From contig JAQVXN010000021.1 of assembly GCA_028709135.1 (NCBI GenBank), positions 1 to 14,011 on the forward strand: a stretch of 14,011 bases of DNA, written 5' to 3'. This DNA comes from Bacteroidaceae bacterium (GTDB taxonomy: Bacteria > Bacteroidota > Bacteroidia > Bacteroidales > Bacteroidaceae). Below the pieces are notes generated by a model. It worked only from the letters and a program-made list of their open reading frames with translations. It did no database searches and was not told where the DNA came from. Of this stretch, positions 7,910-14,011 are shown piece by piece (position 1 is the stretch's first letter; the number at the start of each line of letters is the position of its first letter). The position numbers and the translations under genes were made by a program.

Positions 7910-10396
7910 ATGAGAATGCGATACATATATTTGTTATTGGTGTTGACCACAATAGGGCTTGTGTCCTGCTCAACGACGAAGAATCTGCCGGAAGGAGAAA
8001 CACTCTATACTGGCGTTGACAAAATTGTTTATCTGGATAAAGGAGGAGAAGCTAAAAAATTTTATCGCGATTCTACCGGAGTCATACGGGCTGTGGCTGA
8101 TGCTGCAGAGCGTGTAGACAAGATTCTGAAAGGTAATCAGAATATGAAAACGACAAAAGATGATAAATTAAGCACAGAAGAGACTAAGGAGGAACGTACT
8201 GCGCTTCGTCTGGCCCGACGTGCCGATGCTCTCGCTCTTGAAACAGCTTCAACCGAGGTGGAGGCGGTACTACAATATGCTCCAAACAATCCGCTTTTCG
8301 GGAGTTCGTACCATCGTACGCCTTTTCCTATGGGACTATGGGCGTATAATACGTATTCAAATAAAACGTCAAAATTCGCGCAATTGATGTACAAAACTTT
8401 TGCGGCAGAACCCGTCCTGATTTCAACGGTCAATCCGGACACACGAATCAAGGTGGCTACCAATACGCTTCATAATTACGGTTTTTTTAGTGGGAAAGTA
8501 GATTATGTGCTAAAAAAGGAGAAAGGCAATCCTAAGAAAGCCAAAATAAACTATTTTATTAAGGCTGGAAAAGTCTCCCGTCTCGACTCTATTCGGTATA
8601 AAGGGTTTTCTCCTGTGGCGGACAGCCTAATTTGCAACAACAAAAGGGAGAGCTTCTTAAGGAAAGGTGATGCATTTAATGTGATGAATTTGACAAATGA
8701 ACAGAGTAGACTGGAAAAACTTTTCCGAAATGAAGGCTATTATTATTATCAGGCATCTAACTCCGTTTATCAGGCAGATACGCTCATGAAACCCTATAAA
8801 GTACAACTTATCATGCAGCCCAAATCTAATTTACCTTCGATGGTGGATCACCCTTGGTATATGGGCCACACGTACATTTCAATTTATGATCATGAAGGAG
8901 ACTCCATTACACAAACAAAGAGAATTCGAGGAGTTACATTTAATTATAGCGGGAAGAAAGTGCCTTTGCATCCTATTGTATGGTTTCAAAACATTTCTCA
9001 TCGTCCGCGTGCTCTTTATCGTTTGACAGATCAGGAAAATACGCAACAAATGCTTTCTTCTCTAGGCATCTTCAGCCAGTTGAACATTGCTTATGCACGT
9101 CGTGATACGACGGCGTCATGTGATACCTTGGATTTCATGATTTCTGCTGTACTCGATAAACCTTATACTTCAGATTTTGAAATGAATGTGACATCAAAAA
9201 ATAATGATCGCATCGGCCCCGGATTATCATGGAACCTGCAGCGCAAAAATGCTTTTCATGGTGGTGAACTTGTAAATTTCAAAGTTTATGGTACTTATGA
9301 ATGGCGTACCCATGATGAGGCTGTTTCTCAAAATCAGTTTTTGAATTCTTATAATGTGGGAAGCAAATTATCATTGGATTTTCCTCGTATTGTCTTTCCC
9401 GGAATCAGTAGAAGACAATTTCATTTTTCTACAGCGACTTCATTTGCTGTAAATGCAGATTGGTTGAATCGTGCCGATTATTTTAATCTTTTTTCTTCGG
9501 GTTTAAGTGTGGCTTATTCTTGGCATAAAAAGAGTTCTTCGAAACATGAATTGATACCGTTCTCTCTTTCTTATGACAAACGGATTAATAGTACGCAAGC
9601 TTTTGATTCCATTATGGCTGCCAATCCTTCATTATTTACGAGCATGCGAAATCGGTTTGTGCCATCTATGCAATATACCTATACTTATATAAAACCCGAA
9701 GTAAAACGCAATCCACTCTGGTGGCAATTCAGTGTAAAAGAGGCTGGAAATGTGACTTCAATAATTTATGCGCTTGCCGGTAAAAAATTGAGCGAAAAAG
9801 ATAAGGATCTGTTTCATAATCCTTTTGCTCAGTATGTAAAAGTAACATCGGAATTACACAATACATTCCGTATTCGCAGGGAATATAAATTTGTAACGCG
9901 CCTGATGGCGGGAGTTATTTATTCTTATGGAAATTCAGATGTCGCTCCCTATAGTGATCAGTTCTATGTGGGGGGAGCCAACAGTGTGCGAGCTTTTACG
10001 ATCCGTACAGTGGGCCCAGGTACTTATTATGCGCCACAGTCCAAATATTCCTACATGGACCAAACAGGTGATTTGAAATTGGAGGGCAATGTGGAATTCC
10101 GGTTCCCGATTTTTGGCAGTTTGAATGGGGCTTTCTTTGTGGATGCCGGAAATGTGTGGCTGATTCGTAAAAACGAGAATCGTCCGGGAGGAACGTTTAA
10201 GCTCGGAAGTATGTTGCAAGATTTGGCCGTGGGTACAGGTGGGGGACTACGTTACGATATGGGCTTCCTTGTGTTGCGCCTGGATTTGGGCGTAGGCATT
10301 CACGATCCAGCAAATGAGCACCAAGGGGGTTACTATAATATTGGAAAATTTAAGGACGGTTTGGCATTACACTTTGCGATCGGATACCCATTCTAA
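7910..10396 (+). CDS. tamL: TamL: TamA/BamA-like outer-membrane lipoprotein barrel
   Basis: Predicted 828-residue Omp85-superfamily protein, the outer-membrane partner of TamB. Unlike proteobacterial TamA it begins with a lipoprotein signal: MRMRYIYLLLVLTTIGLVSC, lipobox LVSC with the acylated cysteine at residue 20. This is the trait of the Bacteroidota TamL variant. Residues about 80-120 are a charged, probably helical stretch. Residues about 178-290 and 324-394 look like POTRA domains (for example LHNYGFFSGKVDYVLKK, LEKLFRNEGYYYYQ). The barrel runs from about 425 to the end. VRAF at 693-696 is the counterpart of the conserved VRG(F/Y) loop motif of Omp85 proteins, with Ala in place of Gly. 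The protein ends in GYPF, with the terminal Phe usual for outer-membrane barrels. It starts three bases after the tamB stop, so the two are one operon. A second ATG at 7916 is a possible start. Confidence 0.9.
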   Translation: MRMRYIYLLLVLTTIGLVSCSTTKNLPEGETLYTGVDKIVYLDKGGEAKKFYRDSTGVIRAVADAAERVDKILKGNQNMKTTKDDKLSTEETKEERTALRLARRADALALETASTEVEAVLQYAPNNPLFGSSYHRTPFPMGLWAYNTYSNKTSKFAQLMYKTFAAEPVLISTVNPDTRIKVATNTLHNYGFFSGKVDYVLKKEKGNPKKAKINYFIKAGKVSRLDSIRYKGFSPVADSLICNNKRESFLRKGDAFNVMNLTNEQSRLEKLFRNEGYYYYQASNSVYQADTLMKPYKVQLIMQPKSNLPSMVDHPWYMGHTYISIYDHEGDSITQTKRIRGVTFNYSGKKVPLHPIVWFQNISHRPRALYRLTDQENTQQMLSSLGIFSQLNIAYARRDTTASCDTLDFMISAVLDKPYTSDFEMNVTSKNNDRIGPGLSWNLQRKNAFHGGELVNFKVYGTYEWRTHDEAVSQNQFLNSYNVGSKLSLDFPRIVFPGISRRQFHFSTATSFAVNADWLNRADYFNLFSSGLSVAYSWHKKSSSKHELIPFSLSYDKRINSTQAFDSIMAANPSLFTSMRNRFVPSMQYTYTYIKPEVKRNPLWWQFSVKEAGNVTSIIYALAGKKLSEKDKDLFHNPFAQYVKVTSELHNTFRIRREYKFVTRLMAGVIYSYGNSDVAPYSDQFYVGGANSVRAFTIRTVGPGTYYAPQSKYSYMDQTGDLKLEGNVEFRFPIFGSLNGAFFVDAGNVWLIRKNENRPGGTFKLGSMLQDLAVGTGGGLRYDMGFLVLRLDLGVGIHDPANEHQGGYYNIGKFKDGLALHFAIGYPF

Positions 10397-10465
10397 TATT
10401 TTCGGGCACAAATTTATGATTGGATATGGGACAAATGGAAAAACCTATATTATGGAGAACAAAAT

Positions 10466-10496
10466 TTTGTGTGCTGATGAAAAAGCGCTACCTTTG
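10466..10496 (+). promoter_or_regulatory. Bacteroidota-type promoter for the nucleotidyltransferase gene
   Basis: A -33 box TTTG (10466-10469) and a -7 box TACCTTTG (10489-10496), 19 bases apart, fully match the Bacteroides promoter consensus. The spacer equals that of the tamB promoter. The predicted transcript starts near 10503, about 27 bases before the ATG at 10530. The leader is A-rich without a Shine-Dalgarno sequence, as is normal in this phylum. I see no terminator between the tamL stop and this promoter. Confidence 0.75.
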
Positions 10497-10529
10497 CCAT
10501 AGTTAGAAACAAACAAAAGCATTTTAATA

Positions 10530-11441
10530 ATGAAACCTACATTATTTTTACTTGCTGCCGGTATGGGCAGTCGCTATGGAGGCTTGAAGCAGATGGACGG
10601 TCTGGGCCCCAACGGCGAAACGATTATGGACTATTCCATCTATGACGCCATCCATTCCGGTTTTGGGAAGTTGGTCTTCGTTATCCGCAAGGACTTTGAA
10701 AAGGATTTCCGAGAGAAAGTTGTCAATAAGTATGTTGGTCACCTGCCCGTTGAAGTTGTCTTCCAGTCATTAGAGGATCTTCCAGAAGGTTTTACAGTAC
10801 CAGAAGGAAGAACAAAGCCATGGGGAACAAATCATGCTGTCATGATGGGCGAAAATGTAATTCAGGAGCCTTTTGCTGTGATTAATTGTGATGATTTCTA
10901 CGGAAGTGATTCTTTTAAAGTGATGGGCAAATTCTTGAGTGAACTTCCCGAAGGTGCAAAAGGAAAATATTCGATGGTTGGTTTCCATATTGGAAATACT
11001 TTGAGTGAGAGTGGAACGGTATCACGAGGCGTTTGTACGCAAGATAAGAATAATCTGTTACAGACTGTAGTGGAGCGTACTAAAATTCAGCGTATGGACG
11101 GTGTTGTAAAATATCTTGATGAAAACGAAAAGTGGACCGCAGTAGACGACGAAACGCCGGTAAGCATGAATTTCTGGGGTTTCACTCCCGATTATTTCGC
11201 TTATAGCAAAGATTATTTTAAGTATTTCTTGGGATTGGAATCTACCAAAAAGAATTTGAAAGCAGAATTCTTTATTCCATTGATGGTGGACAAACTGATT
11301 AAGGATCATACTGCAACGGTAAAAGTACTTGATACAACCAGTAAATGGTTCGGTGTAACTTATCCTGAAGATCGCCCAGATACGGTGGCTAAAATTAAAG
11401 CCCTTGTTGACAAAGGTGCTTATCCTGCCAAATTGTTTTAA
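10530..11441 (+). CDS. Sugar-phosphate nucleotidyltransferase family protein
   Basis: Predicted 303-residue cytoplasmic nucleotidyltransferase (NTP_transferase fold), expected to transfer a nucleotide from an NTP to a sugar phosphate. The signature loop AAGMGSRYGGLKQ is at residues 9-21, binding the NTP phosphates, with the Arg and Lys expected for catalysis. GTNHAV at 99-104 corresponds to the nucleobase-contacting GT.HA. motif. NCDDFYG at 119-125 supplies the metal-binding Asp region. The length is about that of single-domain UDP/dTDP-sugar pyrophosphorylases, with no C-terminal left-handed beta-helix visible. The exact nucleotide and sugar cannot be told from sequence; Bacteroidota homologues are usually annotated only as nucleotidyltransferase. 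It stands alone, between its own promoter and a strong terminator. Confidence 0.85.
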   Translation: MKPTLFLLAAGMGSRYGGLKQMDGLGPNGETIMDYSIYDAIHSGFGKLVFVIRKDFEKDFREKVVNKYVGHLPVEVVFQSLEDLPEGFTVPEGRTKPWGTNHAVMMGENVIQEPFAVINCDDFYGSDSFKVMGKFLSELPEGAKGKYSMVGFHIGNTLSESGTVSRGVCTQDKNNLLQTVVERTKIQRMDGVVKYLDENEKWTAVDDETPVSMNFWGFTPDYFAYSKDYFKYFLGLESTKKNLKAEFFIPLMVDKLIKDHTATVKVLDTTSKWFGVTYPEDRPDTVAKIKALVDKGAYPAKLF

Positions 11442-11467
11442 AACGAATTTAGTTTAAACATAAGTTT

Positions 11468-11502
11468 GTTCCTGCAATGATAGAAGTTGCAGGAACTTTT
11501 TT
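11468..11502 (+). terminator. Rho-independent terminator after the nucleotidyltransferase gene
   Basis: GTTCCTGCAA (11468-11477) pairs perfectly with TTGCAGGAAC (11487-11496) around a nine-base loop, followed directly by six T (11497-11502). It begins 26 bases after the stop at 11441 and ends this transcription unit. Confidence 0.9.
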
Positions 11503-11587
11503 GTTTCCATTTTTTCCTTTCTGCAAGAAAAACGAATGGTCCCGGCGGCAGTTTAAATTCTATTGTTGTTGGCCGCTAAATCGTATG

Positions 11588-11610
11588 TCTAATTCAAGAT
11601 TAGAATTTTT
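11588..11610 (+). other. Small hairpin with T-tail in the spacer
   Basis: TCTAAT (11588-11593) pairs with ATTAGA (11599-11604) around a five-base loop and is followed by ATTTTT. It is short and A/T-rich, so as a terminator it would be weak. It is the first of three hairpins in a 130-base non-coding stretch downstream of the nucleotidyltransferase terminator. Confidence 0.35.
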
Positions 11611-11635
11611 ACCGGGCACGAGAAACCTAACATTA

Positions 11636-11660
11636 GAGGGAACATCTATGATGTTCCCTC
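11636..11660. repeat. Perfect 10-bp inverted repeat (hairpin) without a T-tract
   Basis: GAGGGAACAT (11636-11645) pairs with ATGTTCCCTC (11651-11660) around a five-base loop CTATG. Neither side is followed by a run of T on its strand, so it is not an ordinary terminator. It could be an RNA structural element, a protein-binding palindrome or the relic of a mobile element. It lies between two genes that converge on this spacer. Confidence 0.6.
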
Positions 11661-11690
11661 CTTCTCTAGACTTGTGTAAATCTGTGAGAA

Positions 11691-11725
11691 CTGCCGAAGC
11701 AGGTTTTTTATTTTTGTTTTTGTAA
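11691..11725 (+). terminator. Possible + strand terminator overlapping the 3' end of the hydrolase pseudogene
   Basis: CTGC-CGAA-GCAG at 11691-11702 is followed on the + strand by a long T-rich run (six T, A, five T, G, five T). On the minus strand the same hairpin has a cTTCGg tetraloop, directly after the hydrolase stop (11708-11710), but lacks a T-tract. The stem is only four G/C-rich pairs plus an imperfect extension. It may act for the + strand or in both directions. No convincing + strand gene lies just upstream. Confidence 0.4.
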
Positions 11726-12799
11726 AGTATTTGCCTTAATAACGTTTATTTCTGCTTGGTCAAATGGCGTGCCATCTTGACGGAAAATGTCATGGAACCA
11801 TAGCTTAGGTTCTTTTACATTCGGCAATGGCTCATCCCAAGCAAAAATAGTATTCGTTTTGCCGGATACGAACCCCCAATTGATAGCCACAACTTTATTT
11901 GCTTTTAGCATCGGCATAATGGTTTTAAACAGGCTGTTATGTTTGCGCGCCATATATTCGGTACAAATGAGTGGGCGATTAAACATTTGTAGATACTTAA
12001 TTTCGGTTTGATGATCAATGACATCTTTATAATTGTGGTAGGTAATAACATCCGAATTTTCTAATTAAAAGGCATTGAGAGATCTGAATTTCTCATCTTG
12101 GTTCCAAATACCAGAAGTGATAGGTTGCGAAGGATTAACTTCACGAGCCCACTGGAATACTCTTTTTAATAGAGGTAGTGTCGTTGCAAAATGGTTGCTG
12201 TTTCCTGGTTCATTCCAAAGGTCCCAAAGCAGTATGCGATTGTCTTTTCCGAATGTGCTTAAAATGTCTTTGAGATACTTTTCCATTTTTGGATATAGCG
12301 TAACGGTGTCTTTACGAAGAGAAACGGAAGGATCCTGAACCCAACCTGAATTGTGAATTCCTGGCTTTGGCGCTGGTTGTTTACCATATTTTGATTCTGT
12401 ATTCCAACAGTCGTCAAAGAAAACAAAAAGAGGACGAATAGAATGTTTTTTACAAATGTTCAAAAAGTTATCCATACGCTGCTTTAGACCTTCTGGATCG
12501 TTTTCATAAACTACGCTGCTCAAATAAACTCGGAGCGTGGTAAAACCAATATTTTGAGCCCAGCCCAACTCCTTGTCAATCTGTTTCGCATCATAGGTAT
12601 CTTTACTCCACATCTCAATCTGATTGACTGCATCAGAGGTGATATAATCACAGCCAGCCATCCACGGTAGCTTTTCATACCATTGATTGGCCTGTTCCTC
12701 AGTCCATCTTGATGCCATTCTCTTATTTTCAGAACAGCATGAACTTAAAATAAAGATTAGCGCGCCGGTTGCAATTAGCAGTAAATGTTTGATCTTCAT
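11708..12799 (-). pseudogene. Lipoprotein glycoside hydrolase (clan A TIM-barrel type), broken by an in-frame TAA
   Basis: Read through, this is one 363-codon gene for a surface or periplasmic lipoprotein glycoside hydrolase. Its N-terminus MKIKHLLLIATGALIFILSSC has lipobox LSSC with Cys at 21. LLWDLWNEPGN holds the acid/base Glu at 197. LICTEYMAR holds the likely nucleophile Glu at 281, followed by INWGFVSGKTNTIFAW. This arrangement is that of GH5-like proteins, often annotated as 1,4-beta-xylanase or cellulase-family hydrolase; the substrate is unknown. Codon 245 is TAA (12065-12067). The frame continues directly after it with LENSDVITYHNYKD and stays open to the normal stop at 11708, so there is one nonsense change, most simply CAA to TAA. 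The 244-residue product would lack the nucleophile and be inactive. A recoded stop is unlikely, because TAA ends other genes here. Confidence 0.85.
12065..12799 (-). CDS. N-terminal fragment of the glycoside hydrolase (244 codons, as it would be translated)
   Basis: This is the part of the broken hydrolase that can still be translated from the original start at 12799. It keeps the lipoprotein signal, the first part of the barrel and the WNEP acid/base Glu, and ends at ...RSLNAF. The remaining C-terminal piece, with the nucleophile, lies in the same frame at 11708-12064. Its first internal ATG is at 11986, leaving only 92 residues and no export signal. Neither piece is expected to be active alone. 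Confidence 0.6.
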   Translation of the reverse strand: MKIKHLLLIATGALIFILSSCCSENKRMASRWTEEQANQWYEKLPWMAGCDYITSDAVNQIEMWSKDTYDAKQIDKELGWAQNIGFTTLRVYLSSVVYENDPEGLKQRMDNFLNICKKHSIRPLFVFFDDCWNTESKYGKQPAPKPGIHNSGWVQDPSVSLRKDTVTLYPKMEKYLKDILSTFGKDNRILLWDLWNEPGNSNHFATTLPLLKRVFQWAREVNPSQPITSGIWNQDEKFRSLNAF

Positions 12800-12888
12800 T
12801 TTTTATAGCATTATTTGGTTAATCGTTTTACTCATACAGTGGCATATAAGTATTCCAGACTTTTTTGCAAAGTTGCCCTCTTTATGTG

Positions 12889-12896
12889 CAAAGATA
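12889..12896 (-). promoter_or_regulatory. Possible -7 box for the hydrolase gene
   Basis: On the minus strand TATCTTTG matches the Bacteroides -7 consensus and lies about 90 bases upstream of the hydrolase start at 12799. No TTTG is found at the expected 19-21-base spacing; the nearest TTTC is 12 bases away. The site may be weak, activator-dependent or a chance match. Confidence 0.35.
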
Positions 12897-13053
12897 CATT
12901 TTTCTGTTGAAAGTTACTTGGCGTTTTTGTTTTATATTTAAGATTGGGATGTGGATATAATAAAACGAAGAGTCAATTAGCAATTGCAAAATCGGGAAAA
13001 ATGTTTAAAGATTTGTGCTTGGACAATGAAAAAATTAAGGTGATTATATACTG

Positions 13054-13081
13054 CAATACCCTAAATAAAATTAGGGTATTG
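13054..13081. terminator. Strong 11-bp hairpin, probable terminator between gene units
   Basis: CAATACCCTAA (13054-13064) pairs perfectly with TTAGGGTATTG (13071-13081) around a six-base loop. It lies 27 bases beyond the minus-strand stop at 13109, the right place to end that unit. The T-rich side, however, is on the + strand (TTATTTAATTTTG); on the minus strand a run of six T comes only about 19 bases after the stem. It may work in both directions or mainly as a 3' stabilising structure. Confidence 0.55.
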
Positions 13082-13108
13082 TTATTTAATTTTGTCTGAT
13101 AAACGATT

Positions 13109-13673
13109 TTACTTACCATGACACTGAATCCACGGTTTCCCACTACCACAAGGACATCTATTATTTCCATGTTTTATCCATTCTGCATGAATTTTCTGGT
13201 ATTTATTCATTTGCTGGGCTTCAAAAACATAATCTGTATTGTGGTTTGATGGCATTTGTAACGTAAATTTTGTACTTTTATCTGAAGATGAGATGGCAAA
13301 GTCACCTCGGGATATAACATCCCGACCGATAAGAATGTTAGCACCTGCTATCTTACCTTCTGAAACCCAAACTCCCAGGTATTAAGATATTATTAGGAAG
13401 ATACAGATTTATCAAATAAGCAAAAGTCTCATATGGACCTGAAGTAGTTTCAACATGGACTGGGCGAATAGGTTGTAGCTTTAAACTTCCTATTACGTTC
13501 TTAGTTACAACAATCCCTATCGCACCAGTATCCCATATTGACTTATACTTAGTAATACTGGGAAGATTTTTAATATCTCTTTTTTCTGGGTCAAAAGCTT
13601 CACTCACACCACAAAGAGTTGTTAAACAACGTTCTTCTTTAGAACATATTTGGGTAAATGAACTTATTCTCAT
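13109..13673 (-). pseudogene. Retropepsin-like aspartic protease with C-terminal SEC-C zinc motif, frameshifted
   Basis: Two overlapping frames together encode about 187 residues. The first frame starts at ATG 13673 (MRISSFTQICSKEER) and contains SIWDTGA with the aspartic-protease D48-T-G. It is followed by sequence typical of bacterial single-Asp retropepsin domains, up to LPNNILIPG at residue 100. It then leaves frame and stops at 13353. Removing one base (T 13373 on the + strand) joins it to VWVSEGKIAGANILIGRDVISRGDFAI, the expected second half of the fold. The end is HGNNRCPCGSGKPWIQCHGK, a canonical SEC-C motif (CxCGSGK...CH). Such proteases act as dimers. The role of this combination is unknown. 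The ATG is 10 bases after the upstream fragment's stop, so both belonged to one operon. No slippery heptamer is visible, so mutation is more likely than programmed frameshifting. Confidence 0.75.
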
Positions 13674-13683
13674 TATGCAAAAC

Positions 13684-13848
13684 TTACTCGTGAATGAAAC
13701 GTTTGAGTATAAGCCCCTTTCCCTTCCGTACATTTTTGAATAAGGAATGTGCCAGCTTCATATTTTTAGATGCTTCTTCAAAGGCATCTAATGCATTTTT
13801 ATAGTCACCTACAATAACAATATATCTATTGTTATACTTTCTAACTAG
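13684..13848 (-). pseudogene. C-terminal remnant of an unidentified gene, cut off by an insertion sequence
   Basis: An open frame of 54 codons ends at TAA 13684-13686, reading ...RKYNNRYIVIVGDYKNALDAF and closing with KRFIHE. It is open up to the apparent insertion-sequence boundary and meets a TAG inside the element (13855-13857). No suitable start exists, apart from an internal ATG at residue 30, so I read it as the tail of a longer gene. The stretch GDYKNALDAFEEASKN has the Ala-Phe-Ala spacing of a tetratricopeptide-like helix pair. That is the only functional hint, and it is weak. It lies 10 bases upstream of the retropepsin/SEC-C gene on the same strand, so the two probably formed an operon. 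The promoter would be beyond the insertion. Confidence 0.55.
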
Positions 13849-13902
13849 GGTCTGCTAATTAAAATCAAATGATTGATTATGAACAATTTATATCAGAATA
13901 TA

Positions 13903-13934
13903 TTTGTGTATATGTTAGGAAAATAGTACCTTTG
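13903..13934 (+). promoter_or_regulatory. Promoter for the transposase
   Basis: TTTG at 13903-13906 and TACCTTTG at 13927-13934, 20 bases apart, match the Bacteroides -33/-7 consensus. The predicted start near 13941 leaves about 16 bases before the transposase ATG at 13957. It lies within the element and reads away from the disrupted gene. Confidence 0.65.
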
Positions 13935-13956
13935 GATGTTAAAAGTTTATGATGGC

Positions 13957-14011
13957 ATGAAATATTACTCGCAGTATAATACCCCCTCTCTGTTTGACCT
14001 TGAGCAATCAT
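13957..14011 (+). CDS. Transposase, IS5-like, N-terminal 18 residues only (partial)
   Basis: ATG 13957 begins MKYYSQYNTPSLFDLEQS and remains open at the window edge. An N-terminus with PSLFDLE or similar is common in IS5-related transposases of Bacteroidota, and this, with the promoter and boundary to its left, is the basis of the call. No catalytic residue is within the window, so the family is tentative. The other two + strand frames hit stops here (TGA at 13957+2, TAA in 13978-13980). Confidence 0.6.
   Translation, partial: MKYYSQYNTPSLFDLEQS

Larger units (their letters stand above)
12800..13108. other. Non-coding spacer between two broken minus-strand genes
   Basis: These 309 A/T-rich bases hold no open frame that I can support. 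They contain a possible -7 box for the hydrolase (12889-12896), a short palindrome CAATT-AGC-AATTG near 12974-12986 and the strong hairpin at 13054-13081. I see no RNA gene. Confidence 0.5.
13849..14011 (+). mobile_element. Left end of an insertion sequence (IS5-like), runs off the window
   Basis: From about 13849 (GGGTCTGCTAATT...) the sequence no longer continues the minus-strand gene. It carries a + strand promoter and the start of a transposase. CTAA (13841-13844) and CTAG (13845-13848) lie at the boundary; both fit the YTAR-type four-base target known for IS5-group elements. The right end is outside the window, so neither the terminal inverted repeat nor the target duplication can be confirmed. 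A six-bp inverted repeat, AATCAA-ATGA-TTGATT (13863-13878), lies just inside the end. The transposase reads opposite to the disrupted gene. Confidence 0.65.

Noticed and set aside
10314..10502. A 62-codon + strand frame across the tamL end and the next promoter
   Set aside because: It overlaps tamL in another frame, covers the promoter and has no recognisable product.
11477..11725. An 82-codon + strand open frame in the hairpin spacer
   Set aside because: Its ATG lies within the terminator loop. The product is low-complexity and Phe-rich at both ends, covers several hairpins and resembles nothing I recognise.
12065..12067. TAA read as an amino acid (recoded stop)
   Set aside because: TAA is the normal stop of tamB, tamL and other genes in the window, and no recoding element is visible.
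12973..13170. A 65-codon minus-strand frame beginning inside the SEC-C region
   Set aside because: It is out of frame with the clear SEC-C coding sequence and reads through the strong hairpin at 13054-13081.
13674..13733. Extending the protease to the earlier ATG at 13733
   Set aside because: That stretch is the coding end of the upstream gene in another frame. The ATG at 13673 lies 10 bases after that gene's stop and suits an operon.
1..14011. CRISPR array, tRNA or rRNA genes
   Set aside because: I saw no regularly spaced repeats and no tRNA-like or rRNA-like sequence on either strand.

Overview
The window looks like chromosomal DNA of a member of the Bacteroidales (Bacteroides or a close relative). 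The evidence is the Bacteroidota-type promoters (TTTG, 19-20 bases, TAnnTTTG), the lack of Shine-Dalgarno sequences, large outer-membrane beta-barrel proteins, a TamB gene followed by a lipoprotein form of TamA (TamL), and a lipoprotein glycoside hydrolase. The genus is inferred; no rRNA or tRNA is present to confirm it.

Left part (1-3090, + strand): the last 170 bases of one outer-membrane beta-barrel protein gene, then a complete paralogue of it. They form a tandem pair, probably one transcription unit. Centre (3168-10396, + strand): a clear promoter, then tamB (1546 codons, apparent TTG start) and tamL (828 codons), three bases apart. Together they should form the Bacteroidota translocation and assembly module: an inner-membrane-anchored periplasm-spanning bridge and an outer-membrane Omp85-type barrel. 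Next (10466-11502, + strand): a single-gene unit with its own promoter, a sugar-phosphate nucleotidyltransferase-like gene and a strong rho-independent terminator.

Right part (11503-14011) is a zone of gene decay. After a non-coding stretch with several hairpins come three minus-strand genes, each broken by a different event. A lipoprotein glycoside hydrolase carries an in-frame TAA between its two catalytic glutamates. A retropepsin-like protease with a C-terminal SEC-C zinc motif has a one-base frameshift. An unidentified gene is cut off at an insertion-sequence end, leaving 54 codons. The insertion sequence starts near 13849 and runs off the window, with its transposase promoter and the first 18 codons of an IS5-like transposase on the + strand.

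The left 11.5 kb reads as ordinary envelope-biogenesis and housekeeping genes. The most unusual content is the minus-strand pair of unknown gene plus retropepsin/SEC-C protein, which looks like a two-gene module now inactivated, and the hairpin-rich spacer at 11503-11725.
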